From NCBI RefSeq assembly GCF_900230225.1, contig NZ_OCNH01000002.1, positions 1,055,844 through 1,119,843 on the forward strand: 64,000 nt of DNA, read 5' to 3'. Within the stretch, counting starts at the first letter, position 1. Each line of letters begins with the position of its first letter. The notes under the pieces are model-generated. The model worked only from the letters and a program-made list of their open reading frames with translations, had not been told where the DNA came from and did not search any database. Below, one piece after another: positions 41,392-50,998 of the stretch. The position numbers were made by a program, and so were the translations under genes. This DNA is from Spirosoma fluviale. Lineage in GTDB: Bacteria > Bacteroidota > Bacteroidia > Cytophagales > Spirosomataceae.

Positions 41392-42867
41392 CTAAGCCTC
41401 CACACTATCTTTCTTGCCTGACCGGATATTCAAAAGGCCCGTAATCATGTAGAAATCATCTTTGGTATAGATGCCCAGAAGATAGCCAACGGGTACCAGG
41501 CCGAGTAGAATCACCGTGCGGATACCATAGCTCAGCAGGTAATTGGTAGCGGGTATGAATTTATTCAGCACAAACCAGCCCACGGTCAGGGCGGTAAAGA
41601 AGAGCACCGTTCCGGGATAGAAGAACAGTCGAATTTGGGGGTCTATTTTGGCGGCATCGCGGGTGAACAGCACTCGTTCGAACAGACAGGCCAGCAATAG
41701 GGCAACGGCAACCGAAATTGGCAGATCATTGAAGAAATTGAAGTGAGCCATTGTGGTTGAAAAAAAGATAATGGCTATAATGAACAGTATCGAATTGCGG
41801 TTAAACGCCCTGAAACGGTTATTGGCAAATAAGTAATTCTGGTAAGGGATGGTCAATATTTTGATATAAGCGAACAGAATCGACAGCATCAGCACCGGAA
41901 ACGCTTCGAGGTAGCGGTTCCCGAAGACCAGTGTGATCAACTCGTTGCCAAACAGCCAGGCGGCCAGAACCGCCGGTAAGAAGCTGATGGTAATGAATCG
42001 TTCATAACTGCTCAACTGGCTGATTGTCTTGTCGTTGTTGTTCTCCGTTGCGTTCTTTGAGAAAACCGATAGCAGAATACTGCCAATGCTGATGCCTAAC
42101 GTCATGAGCAGTAACCCGAGCCGGTTCCCTACGTTGTAGAAACCAATTTGTTCCGGCGAAACCTTGTAAAGCCCTAGCAGTACTTTATCGAAGCTGACCA
42201 ATAGTCCGTAGGCAATCGTGGATGTGGAAATCGTCATAGAATATCGGATGTACTTCTTCACAACCGTCAACGAATAAAGTCCCAAGTCCGACCGGATCAA
42301 ATTGATCAGTGGGTAAACAGAACTTAACGCGCAGGCTGCTATAATGTACCAGGCAATCCCTATTTCTGACTCTCCCAGCAGAACGGCGGCAATTTTGGCA
42401 ATATTGATCAGTGTCTGAGCATAAAAATCAGTCATATTGGACCGGATAATATTGAGCTTCGACGATTGATCCGTTATGTAGATATAAAAGGGCGTCATTA
42501 AGTAATCCTGAAGGATAAAAATGACGATCAGCGAGATCTGAAGATCGGTAAAGGCGCCGTTGTGGCTGAAGTGATTCCAGAGAACAAAGGATAACACCAG
42601 CAACGATGTGAGGACATTGTACAGCACAAAAACAACCATGTAGTTCTTTAACCCTACCTGATTGTTTTCATTATACATTTTCAGGTGAACACTATTGACC
42701 GTATGGGTAAAGATTGACTTCATCAGAACCTGAAAGGACATAGCCAGCCCGATATTGCCCATGATGGTTGGTCCGCCAACCCGGGCAATAAACACTGAAC
42801 TAAGGATGCCCAGCCCCATCGATACAATATTGATGATAAAATTCTGACCTATCTTTTTACCTAACAT
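41392..42867 (-). CDS. Wzx-type oligosaccharide flippase
   Basis: The 491-residue product begins GKKIGQNFIINIVSMGLGIL and has about 12-14 hydrophobic helices, typical of the polysaccharide transporter (MOP) superfamily. It would flip undecaprenyl-linked repeat units across the inner membrane. It is third in the operon after the export and chain-length genes, with 23 nt between it and the latter. No frameshift is seen and the length is standard for the family. Confidence 0.88.
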   Translation of the reverse strand: MLGKKIGQNFIINIVSMGLGILSSVFIARVGGPTIMGNIGLAMSFQVLMKSIFTHTVNSVHLKMYNENNQVGLKNYMVVFVLYNVLTSLLVLSFVLWNHFSHNGAFTDLQISLIVIFILQDYLMTPFYIYITDQSSKLNIIRSNMTDFYAQTLINIAKIAAVLLGESEIGIAWYIIAACALSSVYPLINLIRSDLGLYSLTVVKKYIRYSMTISTSTIAYGLLVSFDKVLLGLYKVSPEQIGFYNVGNRLGLLLMTLGISIGSILLSVFSKNATENNNDKTISQLSSYERFITISFLPAVLAAWLFGNELITLVFGNRYLEAFPVLMLSILFAYIKILTIPYQNYLFANNRFRAFNRNSILFIIAIIFFSTTMAHFNFFNDLPISVAVALLLACLFERVLFTRDAAKIDPQIRLFFYPGTVLFFTALTVGWFVLNKFIPATNYLLSYGIRTVILLGLVPVGYLLGIYTKDDFYMITGLLNIRSGKKDSVEA

Positions 42868-42890
42868 TATTTAGATGCACTTTACGGTGA

Positions 42891-45194
42891 TTATTTCACT
42901 CGGTAACTATTCTCCTTCCGGGCGTCGTTCAGTACAATAAGCGGAAGTTTTAACTTGTTTTCCTGATGTACTTCTTTAAGGCTGTCGAGCTGCTCTACGG
43001 GGGTGTAATTGTAGCGCACGACAAAAAGAGTAGTGTCGATATGGTTAGCCAGGGCGAAGGTGTCGGCCACCTTACCCACGGGAGCCGAGTCGATAATGAT
43101 GTAGTCGAAGCGTTCCCGCAGCTCGGCGATTAATGTACCCACCTCGGCATTCATTATAAATTCGGGCGCGTTGGCGGGCAAAGGTCCTGTGCCAATAACC
43201 GACAAATTGGGGGTGCCCGGAAAGGGGGTCAATAGCTTATTCAGGGAAGTAATATTGCCATTCAGGTAATCCGTAACCCCCACTTCAGTCGTCAAACGGA
43301 GGTTGGTTAGAATACCGGGATTTCGGAAGTTTAAATCCAGAAGGGCTACCTTCTTGTTCAGGAAGCTGAGGCTCAGGGCCAGATTGGTACTGAAAAACGT
43401 TTTACCTTCTTTGGCGATACCAGACGTTACCAGGATAACCTGATGCGGCTGATTAGCAACTGCAAAATGTAAGTTACTTCGTATCAGCCGAAACTGATCA
43501 ACGATCGGCTTTTGGCTTTCCTGAGAAATAATAAAAATCCCTCTATTCCTGAAACGAAAAATCCCCCGCTTTTGATAGTGCATGATTTCGCCCAGAATAG
43601 GCACCGCCACAGCGGTCGATACATCGCTGCGCTGACGAACCGTACCGCTCAATAAGTCGGGGACGGTAATGAACGCGATGGGTAAGATCAGGCCCAGAAT
43701 GAAGGCCAATGCGTAAACGACGGGCTTTTTGGGCGAAACGGGCGCTTTAGAGGCCGATGCCGGATCAATGACGCGGGTGTTTGAAATGGTTGCCGCCAGC
43801 GATAGCGACGACTCCTCCCGCTTTTGCAGCAGAAATGAATACAGGTTTCGCTTAACGCCCTCCTGCCGGTTTATGGCGTTAAGCTGCCGTTCGATATCCG
43901 GTACCTGGGTAATGTGCTCCTGTAAGGTGTTGGTTTTGGCCGTCAGGTCGCCCTGGGTGATGAGCAGACCCCGTTTTACGGTCCGTAAGTTTTCCAGGAT
44001 AGACAGTCTGAAACTGGCCAGCTGTTCATCAATGTGTACAACCAGCGGATTTGTTGTTTCGCTGGTACGTAACATACGTTCCCGCTGGAGCAGCAGGTCG
44101 TTGAATTTGCCAATAAAGTCCTGTAGTGTGGGATCGCTAATTGTCAGATTGCTGGGCACCAGCTCATATTTCTGCCTTTGCCGTGACAGGTATCGTTCCA
44201 GCGATTCGGCAATGTCGAGCTGTATTTTATTGGCCGATAGCTGATTGTTATAAATTCTGGATTCTTCCAGATACCCGTTCGCTTCGGAGCGGACATCGGT
44301 TACCTGATTCCGACGTTTAAATGCCTCGGTCGATTTCTCTATCTCCGACAACTCGGCAGTAAGGTCTTTTAAACGGTCGTCAATAAAATGGATCGTATTG
44401 ATGGCCAGTAAGTTACGGTCTTCTTTGTTCTCTTTGTTGTAAACCTCAATGAGCTTGTTCAGAATAACTTTCCCTTTTTCCGGAACAGCACTCTGCATGT
44501 ATACACTCAGCACATTTGCTTTTTTATTGAGCTGAATTATTGCCGTTGCTTTACTGTAGGAGTCGGCCATATCCTCCAGGTTATTGAAGAAAATGAATAT
44601 TTTTTTCGGTTGCCAGCGCATGGCCTCCGGATTTGCCAGAACGGTAAACGTGCCATAGGGTCGTTTAATAAGCTGGCCGAACTGGTAGGTATTGGCGGGC
44701 GGGGGGCCGTCCTGCAACTGAAACTCACGGGTATTCTTAATGAGTATCGCAATGGGCTTGGTATAAGCCGATTCGGAGAGCTCTTTTACAGACAAGCGAA
44801 CAGGAAGATCATCACCAAAAAGCTCTCTCTTTTTAAATGAATCGGCTACGAAATAGCTCGTTTGCAAACCAAGTTCGGCTAAAACCCGATGCATTAGTGT
44901 CACCGATCGTAAGGCTTCGATCTCATCTTCAATACTGGTTGTCGAGTTTAAAATATCCAATTCTTTAAAAATCGGATTGCCCGGCCTAATGTCAGGACCT
45001 TTTTCTATGTCTTTGATTAATACGCTGATACTAACATTGTATTGAGGAGTGACTGATTTTAAGTAAAGGATTGCCAGTACTACACTAATGCCAATGCTGA
45101 TTACAAACAAATACCAGAAGCGCCAGTATTTGTAAAGGAATCGCCTGAAGCCACTTTGTCCGGATGATACGTAACTTACTTCTCCCTCTGTCAT
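42891..45194 (-). CDS. Wzc-like chain-length protein with tyrosine-kinase-type domain
   Basis: The 767-residue product has a first membrane helix at about 20-43, a long periplasmic Wzz/GNVR region with coiled coils, a second helix near 490-510, and a cytoplasmic BY-kinase-like domain. Walker A is SGIAKEGKTFFS (about 590-600). Walker A' reads LLDLNFRNP where family members have LIDADLRxP, so the second Asp is Asn. Walker B is IIIDSAPVG. The usual C-terminal tyrosine cluster is missing; the tail ends ENSYRVK with one Tyr. It should control polymer length and export with the upstream Wza-like protein, but kinase signalling may be weak or changed. Confidence 0.88.
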   Translation of the reverse strand: MTEGEVSYVSSGQSGFRRFLYKYWRFWYLFVISIGISVVLAILYLKSVTPQYNVSISVLIKDIEKGPDIRPGNPIFKELDILNSTTSIEDEIEALRSVTLMHRVLAELGLQTSYFVADSFKKRELFGDDLPVRLSVKELSESAYTKPIAILIKNTREFQLQDGPPPANTYQFGQLIKRPYGTFTVLANPEAMRWQPKKIFIFFNNLEDMADSYSKATAIIQLNKKANVLSVYMQSAVPEKGKVILNKLIEVYNKENKEDRNLLAINTIHFIDDRLKDLTAELSEIEKSTEAFKRRNQVTDVRSEANGYLEESRIYNNQLSANKIQLDIAESLERYLSRQRQKYELVPSNLTISDPTLQDFIGKFNDLLLQRERMLRTSETTNPLVVHIDEQLASFRLSILENLRTVKRGLLITQGDLTAKTNTLQEHITQVPDIERQLNAINRQEGVKRNLYSFLLQKREESSLSLAATISNTRVIDPASASKAPVSPKKPVVYALAFILGLILPIAFITVPDLLSGTVRQRSDVSTAVAVPILGEIMHYQKRGIFRFRNRGIFIISQESQKPIVDQFRLIRSNLHFAVANQPHQVILVTSGIAKEGKTFFSTNLALSLSFLNKKVALLDLNFRNPGILTNLRLTTEVGVTDYLNGNITSLNKLLTPFPGTPNLSVIGTGPLPANAPEFIMNAEVGTLIAELRERFDYIIIDSAPVGKVADTFALANHIDTTLFVVRYNYTPVEQLDSLKEVHQENKLKLPLIVLNDARKENSYRVK

Positions 45195-45218
45195 AACGTT
45201 TTTTCTAAGATACCTTAG

Positions 45219-46025
45219 CTATCGAAAGAGTGATATAATCGTTAAAGCAGCCGATGATATGAGGGTAGTCCACAAGCCAATAAATCGGTTAGCAGGATCA
45301 TTCTGGTAGACCTTCATTTTACTGTCGGGCTCCACATAAACGATGTCATTCTGGCGCAGGTAAAAGAACGGTGTTTCGAGGGCACTTTTGTTTGTCAGGT
45401 CAATTCGGTTGGAGGTACGGATGCCATTCTGGTGCCGGATAATCAGTACGCTTTCCCGCTTGCCGAACACGGTCATATCTCCCGCCATCCCCAGGGCTTC
45501 GAGGACGTTTACACTTTCCCGGCTTATCGTAAGCGTAGATGGACGCGTTACTTCACCGAGTACGGTTATGTTGAAGTTTATCAGCTTCACGCTTACAACC
45601 GGTCCTTTCAGGTATTTTGAGACATCGAGGGTTAGCTTTTGAGCGGCTTCTTCTTTGGTCAGATCGACCAGTTTAACCCGACCCAGAACCGGAAAATCAA
45701 TGTACCCTTCTCGATCTACCAGATAGCCTTCCTTATCCGCTTTGTTAACAAGCGCATTGTTGACCATGCCCGGTTCGGTAGGGCTGGTACTGCTGGCGGC
45801 TAAAAGTCCTTTATTGAATAAAATCGTTGATTCTGGGTTTAAACTGCTTACTGTTATAGATAGCAGATCATCCGGCTGAATCCGTAAGGGAGCGTTATTT
45901 AAAACCTGGACCTTATCTTCGGCGAGGCCGCGCAAATCGCTCATATAGATCAGGTTACGTTTGGAGCTACATGCTATCAGGCCAAGAAAAGAGAAACAAA
46001 TCAAAAGTAAACGTCTGAAAATCAT
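45219..46025 (-). CDS. Wza-like polysaccharide export lipoprotein
   Basis: The 268-residue product has a lipoprotein signal with lipobox LIAC (Cys19), a polysaccharide export domain (QPDDLLSITVSSLNPE, then GYIDFPVLGRVKLVDLTKEE) and an SLBB segment (FNITVLGEVTRPSTLTI). A C-terminal hydrophobic helix (TTLISSAALTIISLF) follows. It forms the outer-membrane/periplasmic channel for capsule or exopolysaccharide. It is the first gene of the operon and precedes the Wzc-like gene by 24 nt. Confidence 0.9.
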   Translation of the reverse strand: MIFRRLLLICFSFLGLIACSSKRNLIYMSDLRGLAEDKVQVLNNAPLRIQPDDLLSITVSSLNPESTILFNKGLLAASSTSPTEPGMVNNALVNKADKEGYLVDREGYIDFPVLGRVKLVDLTKEEAAQKLTLDVSKYLKGPVVSVKLINFNITVLGEVTRPSTLTISRESVNVLEALGMAGDMTVFGKRESVLIIRHQNGIRTSNRIDLTNKSALETPFFYLRQNDIVYVEPDSKMKVYQNDPANRFIGLWTTLISSAALTIISLFR

Positions 46026-47072
46026 TTGTTGATATGTAGTACCAAAAGGTGTTTGACAGAAAAAGAATGATAGTTAGAATAAGTAATAGGTTGGTAAGAC
46101 TATAATTTAGTCAATCTCTGCAATCGATAAAGTCTGGGATTATACACTACCAGCGTTTAAAACAGGATGCGTTGAATCGAATAATCGTAGGATAGAAAAT
46201 GGCTAATCTGCTCTCGGCCCATTGAAAGTATAACCGCTATACTTTTCTTAAAAACGAGAAATGATTAAAGGGTAATGGTAAGTTTTATACTGTTAATAAG
46301 CTACTACACTGTGTCCGAGGACGAATATAGGTAATTAGTTTAAGTTTTTTCATTTGTTTTAACAATAAGTTAATTAATATCCTGAATATGAACTCCTTGT
46401 GTCTTTGGTTGAGTTCTTTGAGCGTGTAAAAGAGTTGCTGTTCTTGTGGTTGCCTGGCTACTATGACTACGCTGAAATGAGCAAGTGTCATTAGCTAATT
46501 TTTTGTCTGTGAGGACAATATTCTGCAAAAATATTATAAAGAAATCAATTACAATAAACTACAGGTGTAACAGGTAAGCCTTTTAATTACCAGAATAAGA
46601 GATATAGGGTATTTCTACGTAACTAAGGGGATAATTTGATTGACAATTATCAAAAATACGGGAAATATCCCGTTGACTCCCGCCCGGAACGGGCAGTTAT
46701 TTGCGGCAGTACATTCGTTACGACACAGATATTCTTCAGTAAACTGTCTAATAGCTTACTGACCTCCATTCATTACATGGCTGTTATACTCTTGGCACGT
46801 CTTTTTCGGTCGTATACGGGGCATAGGACTACTACTAATTGCAAGCTACGGTCGGCTTATAGGCTGGAATGGCACCGAAAGGCGTCCTTACCGTATAAAT
46901 AGAACCAGCCGAATGAGATGAGTAAAAGCAAAATAATCTCCTCCTGAATAACACCTTTGACTATCCACAGAAAAGAAGAGTACAGATTGGTTTATGGGAG
47001 CAAAGACAAACGATTTTTCAGGAAACATTACCATTAAGTTGTACAGTCGGACCTGTTTTATCTGAAGTTGTC
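46026..47072. other. 1-kb intergenic region between the polysaccharide operon and the patatin gene
   Basis: The divergent promoters of the polysaccharide operon and the patatin operon must lie here, but no TTG-N19-TAnnTTTG match was found on either strand near the starts. Short open frames (a 68-codon frame at 46285-46491 minus and an 88-codon frame at 46636-46902 plus that begins with TTG) lack recognisable domains and I do not call them genes. The length could hold a regulatory leader or a small RNA; nothing is supported. Confidence 0.4.
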
Positions 47073-50000
47073 ATGCCTAAGCCCCCAATTAATTATGTCA
47101 ATCGTTCGCTTCGCTTCTGTGAAATGCTTGAGGAAGAGTATGACCATCTGTGCCAGGGCAATTATTTTCATGGTAATGGAAAATCAAAAAGCTCAATCAA
47201 TAACAGTGAAAAACAACTTACTGAGATTGAACTTCGTAATACCGCTGAGTTATTGAAAGGATTGGAAAAGTGGTTTAGAGATGAAAATAAGAGTGTTATT
47301 CCCTCACCAAATGAAATCCGGTACAAAGAACTTGCAGAATGGCTTATGGCCCTTAAGCCCATAACCGGCGATATAACGTCAAATAAAAAGAAGTTAGTAA
47401 AATTCATTAAACAGATACTGGAAGGAAAGCTTGAGGAGGATCTGGTAGAAGTAAAACCCTGGATGCGCGATGCATCTCTGCGGCCTTACACCCGTGGTTT
47501 GCTTAAGCATTACGATCAGCAGCGGGCCAAAACGAAATCACCCAAGCCAGAGGAAAAAAAATCGTTGGTAGAAGATTGGCTACCGGATTGGGCAATACTA
47601 ACGAAAGGGGCAGCAGTTGATAGAAAACTGCTGAACCGACTGTTGTTGGAGGATGCTTATGTAGGCTATATCCACCGGATAGATGACCAGCGATTGGAGA
47701 GAATCTTTGCGAAGATGTATGACAGGCATCATACTGCGCTTTGTCTGTCGGGGGGAGGTATCCGGAGTGCTACGTTTGCACTGGGGGTTGTTCAGGGGCT
47801 GGTTAAAAATAAAGTACTCGACAAGTTCACCTACCTCTCCACGGTATCGGGGGGTGGTTATCTTGGGTCGTGGTTAAGTGCCTGGATCCATCATGAAGGG
47901 TTTGACGAGGTGAACAAGAAACTCCGTTGTCATGCCGATACACCCATTGAACCCGAGGCTGCGCCTGTGCGGCATTTACGCCAGTACAGTAATTATTTAA
48001 GTCCGGAATTCGGATTGTTATCAGCCGATACCTGGACCTTATTTGCCATTTATCTGCGTAATCTGCTACTCTTGTGGCTCGTTATCATACCCTTTCTTGC
48101 CGCTATTACGGCCATCCCCTGGCTTATTGTAACCATTGTTAATCTAAAGGCCGGGTATTCTTCTGCGGGTGTTTTTACCACAAGTAGTCTGGCTGCCCTG
48201 TGTACTGTATACGGTACCCGTTTTATACATGAATACCGTCCCCGAAACATAGCGACGTACAAGAAGAAGCAGGTGCGCGAGTCAAAGCGGGATCAGTCTG
48301 CTTTTCTGCTCAATTGTCTATTGCCGCTTTGCTGCGCCATTTTTTTCTGGATGCTGGCCTGGCGGTGGTTCGAAAAGTTACCTCCCGATTCTTCTGCCTT
48401 TCTACAAAATATACATACCTCGCTTGATTTTAATGGAGCAGATGGTATACATCTCTTTAGCTATGGGGGATTTGTTATTATGATGGGAACCACCCTGGCG
48501 CATTTTCTGGGATGGCTGATTGCTATTCGGTTTCAACTTCAGCACAGCAAAGTTCTCGAAATAGTGGCCGTTGCCGTTACCGGTGCTATCGCCGGGCTTC
48601 TGCTTCTGTTAACGGGAAAATTATTGCTACTCAGTGGGCTGTCGTCAAACATGGTTTTGTACACCTGCCTGGCCGCGCCGGGCTTTATGCTCTCCTTACT
48701 GATAGCCGGTTATATATTTGAGGGAATTATCAGTCTGCGTACCGATGATGCCGAGCGGGAATGGACAGCGCGCTATAGCGGTTGGCTTCTTATCGTTGCA
48801 ATTGGCTGGTTTATCATTACAGGCCTGGTCCTTTATGGACTCGATCTGACCAGAACACTAATTGTCGTGATAGGCCTGCCCACCACGGCGGGTGTTGGCA
48901 TAGGGTCGGGTATACTGACGGCTTTTCTTGGTCAGAATTCAAAAACGAATGGTGATGAGAAAGACCAGGGTCATACCAACGTGATGAATTTAAGTCGCCT
49001 TCTTTCGAAACTGGCTTTGCCCATTGTTGCCGTCATTACAGTACTTGCTCTGTTTATTGGCCTGTCATTAGCTGATATGGCTTTAATCCGATATGTTGGT
49101 TTTCAACTCGATCCGCTCTCATTTAGACGTCTGGATAGCACTACATTATCGTACGCTTCACCCTGGCTTTCCTTCAGCGTGCTGGTTGTCTTGTTCTTAA
49201 TTGGTAGTGGTTTCGGGCTGGTTGTCAGCACAAACAAGTTTTCCCTTCATGCATTGTATCGAATGCGGTTGATACGTACCTACTTAGGGGCTTCACGACC
49301 TCCTGGTGAACGTCAGCCTGATCCGTTTACGGGCTTTGACGAGACGGATAACATCGATATGAAAAAGCTAAGCACTCCTCCACCTTCGTTCGCCAAGTCT
49401 TCTCCAAAGGCGGGGAAAGAGAAAGCATCAGGTAGAAGAAACGCACCATTTCATGTCATCAACATTGCTCTAAATCTGGTAGCGGGGCGTAATCTGGCGT
49501 GGCAAGAGCGAAAGGCCGAGTCATTTACGGTGACGTCCCTACACGCGGGGGCCATGTATCTTGGCTACCGGCGCACTGGTCAGAAACACAGTAAGGTTGA
49601 TTCCAGTGATGCTCGGTGTTATGGCGGAAAAACCGGAATAACGCTGGGTACCGCCATGACTATTTCCGGGGCTGCCGCCAGCCCTAATCAGGGCTATAAC
49701 TCGTCGCTCGTTATCGGGTTTCTTATGACACTGTTCAACGTTCGACTGGGCTGGTGGTTAGGAAATCCCGGACCCGCCGGAGACGATACGTTCTATAAAT
49801 CAGGTCCCATACAAGCCCTCAGGCCTATTTATGACGAAATGATCGGGAATACGGATGATGTAAACCCTTATGTATATCTATCAGACGGTGGTCATTTTGA
49901 GAATTTAGGACTATACGAGATGGTATCACGCCGGAACCGGGTTATTCTGGTTAGCGATGCCGGTTGCGACGAATCATGCAACCTGGAGGATTTGGGAAAT

Positions 50001-50528
50001 GCCATTCGAAAAGTTCGAATTGATCTTGGTATATCTATTGATTTTCCGCTTGGATTTACCGTGCGTTCCCGAACGGCGGTCTCGCCCAAGCATGGAAAAT
50101 ATTTAGCCATTGGCCGAATTCGCTACTCGGAAGGGCCCTCACCCGGTGATGTACCTAAGAAAAATGCCAGGACAAAGCACTACTCAGCTAACGACGGTAT
50201 ACTCCTCTACATCAAGCCCGGCTTCTACGGACACGAACCGCGTGACATATTTAACTATGCATCCGCTAAAAAAGCTTTTCCCCATGAATCGACAAGTGAT
50301 CAATTTTTTAGCGAGAGTCAATTTGAAAGCTACCGTGCCCTTGGCGCTTATGTGATCGAACGGGTAAAGGCCGATTTAAAAACAGATTTTAACTTAACGC
50401 TGGACGACTTTTTTGACAACTCGAAATGGGAAAACTGTATAGATGTGCTGAATCAGAAGATCAAAAACGAGGTGATAATAAAAAAGAAAAAAGAGTCTCC
50501 TAAGGCTAATCTTCCAAAAGTAGAATAA
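47073..50528 (+). CDS. Patatin-like phospholipase with a multi-span membrane insertion
   Basis: The 1151-residue product carries the patatin oxyanion motif GGGIRS (about 225-232), the nucleophile elbow TVSGGGYLGS (Ser about 257) and the catalytic Asp in LSDGGHFENLG (about 938). Between the Ser and Asp halves lie about nine hydrophobic helices (roughly residues 320-720), so the catalytic domain is split by a membrane domain; the N-terminal 200 residues are soluble. It would hydrolyse acyl esters of membrane lipids near the membrane surface. It is first of three plus-strand genes, with a lipoprotein and a FAD-linked oxidase. There is no signal peptide. The membrane insertion is unlike typical bacterial patatins of 300-400 residues. 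Confidence 0.85.
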   Translation: MPKPPINYVNRSLRFCEMLEEEYDHLCQGNYFHGNGKSKSSINNSEKQLTEIELRNTAELLKGLEKWFRDENKSVIPSPNEIRYKELAEWLMALKPITGDITSNKKKLVKFIKQILEGKLEEDLVEVKPWMRDASLRPYTRGLLKHYDQQRAKTKSPKPEEKKSLVEDWLPDWAILTKGAAVDRKLLNRLLLEDAYVGYIHRIDDQRLERIFAKMYDRHHTALCLSGGGIRSATFALGVVQGLVKNKVLDKFTYLSTVSGGGYLGSWLSAWIHHEGFDEVNKKLRCHADTPIEPEAAPVRHLRQYSNYLSPEFGLLSADTWTLFAIYLRNLLLLWLVIIPFLAAITAIPWLIVTIVNLKAGYSSAGVFTTSSLAALCTVYGTRFIHEYRPRNIATYKKKQVRESKRDQSAFLLNCLLPLCCAIFFWMLAWRWFEKLPPDSSAFLQNIHTSLDFNGADGIHLFSYGGFVIMMGTTLAHFLGWLIAIRFQLQHSKVLEIVAVAVTGAIAGLLLLLTGKLLLLSGLSSNMVLYTCLAAPGFMLSLLIAGYIFEGIISLRTDDAEREWTARYSGWLLIVAIGWFIITGLVLYGLDLTRTLIVVIGLPTTAGVGIGSGILTAFLGQNSKTNGDEKDQGHTNVMNLSRLLSKLALPIVAVITVLALFIGLSLADMALIRYVGFQLDPLSFRRLDSTTLSYASPWLSFSVLVVLFLIGSGFGLVVSTNKFSLHALYRMRLIRTYLGASRPPGERQPDPFTGFDETDNIDMKKLSTPPPSFAKSSPKAGKEKASGRRNAPFHVINIALNLVAGRNLAWQERKAESFTVTSLHAGAMYLGYRRTGQKHSKVDSSDARCYGGKTGITLGTAMTISGAAASPNQGYNSSLVIGFLMTLFNVRLGWWLGNPGPAGDDTFYKSGPIQALRPIYDEMIGNTDDVNPYVYLSDGGHFENLGLYEMVSRRNRVILVSDAGCDESCNLEDLGNAIRKVRIDLGISIDFPLGFTVRSRTAVSPKHGKYLAIGRIRYSEGPSPGDVPKKNARTKHYSANDGILLYIKPGFYGHEPRDIFNYASAKKAFPHESTSDQFFSESQFESYRALGAYVIERVKADLKTDFNLTLDDFFDNSKWENCIDVLNQKIKNEVIIKKKKESPKANLPKVE

Positions 50529-50643
50529 GAAATACGTTATGAACGATCTGTATTAAATCGGTCAGGAAGTGACTGGTTCAGCCTGACTGAAAAGTAGTCG
50601 ACAGATTCAATGAGCGATTAATCACCCTTTTATTAATCCATGT

Positions 50644-50994
50644 ATGGCGTATAACAAATTAACGTATAGACTATGCGTGTTGAGTCTGCTGGTTCTGCTT
50701 CAGGCTTGCTCGTATTCCGTAATTGTTTCTAACAAAAACGGGGTGCCACAGCCAGACCCGCTCCGGCAGGAATTAGGGTTTTACAACACCAAAAAAGTGC
50801 GGGATGTCAAGTTCATTAATCACCTTTCTTTACTGCAGGAAAGTGCTAGAGTCGTTGATTCGACCTGTACAGAAGGTTTTCACTCAATAGAGTATAAGAT
50901 TACGTTTGGCGATATGCTTCGGAATACGTTCACGTTTGGCAAACGGAAAGCAGTAAGGGTTCGAATCGTGTGTATAAAACCGTCAAACCAATAA
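50644..50994 (+). CDS. Small lipoprotein
   Basis: The 116-residue product has a lipoprotein signal with lipobox LQAC (Cys22) and a short soluble domain (KKVRDVKFINHLSLLQESAR, then FHSIEYKITFGDMLRNTFTF). Two further Cys residues could form a disulfide. I recognise no family. It follows the patatin gene by 115 nt and precedes the oxidase gene by 4 nt, so it is probably expressed with them. Confidence 0.7.
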   Translation: MAYNKLTYRLCVLSLLVLLQACSYSVIVSNKNGVPQPDPLRQELGFYNTKKVRDVKFINHLSLLQESARVVDSTCTEGFHSIEYKITFGDMLRNTFTFGKRKAVRVRIVCIKPSNQ

Positions 50995-50998
50995 GATC

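Noticed and set aside
46285-46491. 68-codon frame on the minus strand upstream of the polysaccharide operon
   Set aside because: No domain, no promoter, and no coupling to the operon; too short to support alone.
46636-46902. 88-codon frame in the 1-kb intergenic region
   Set aside because: It begins with TTG, has no recognisable domain or neighbour coupling, and its composition is that of non-coding DNA.
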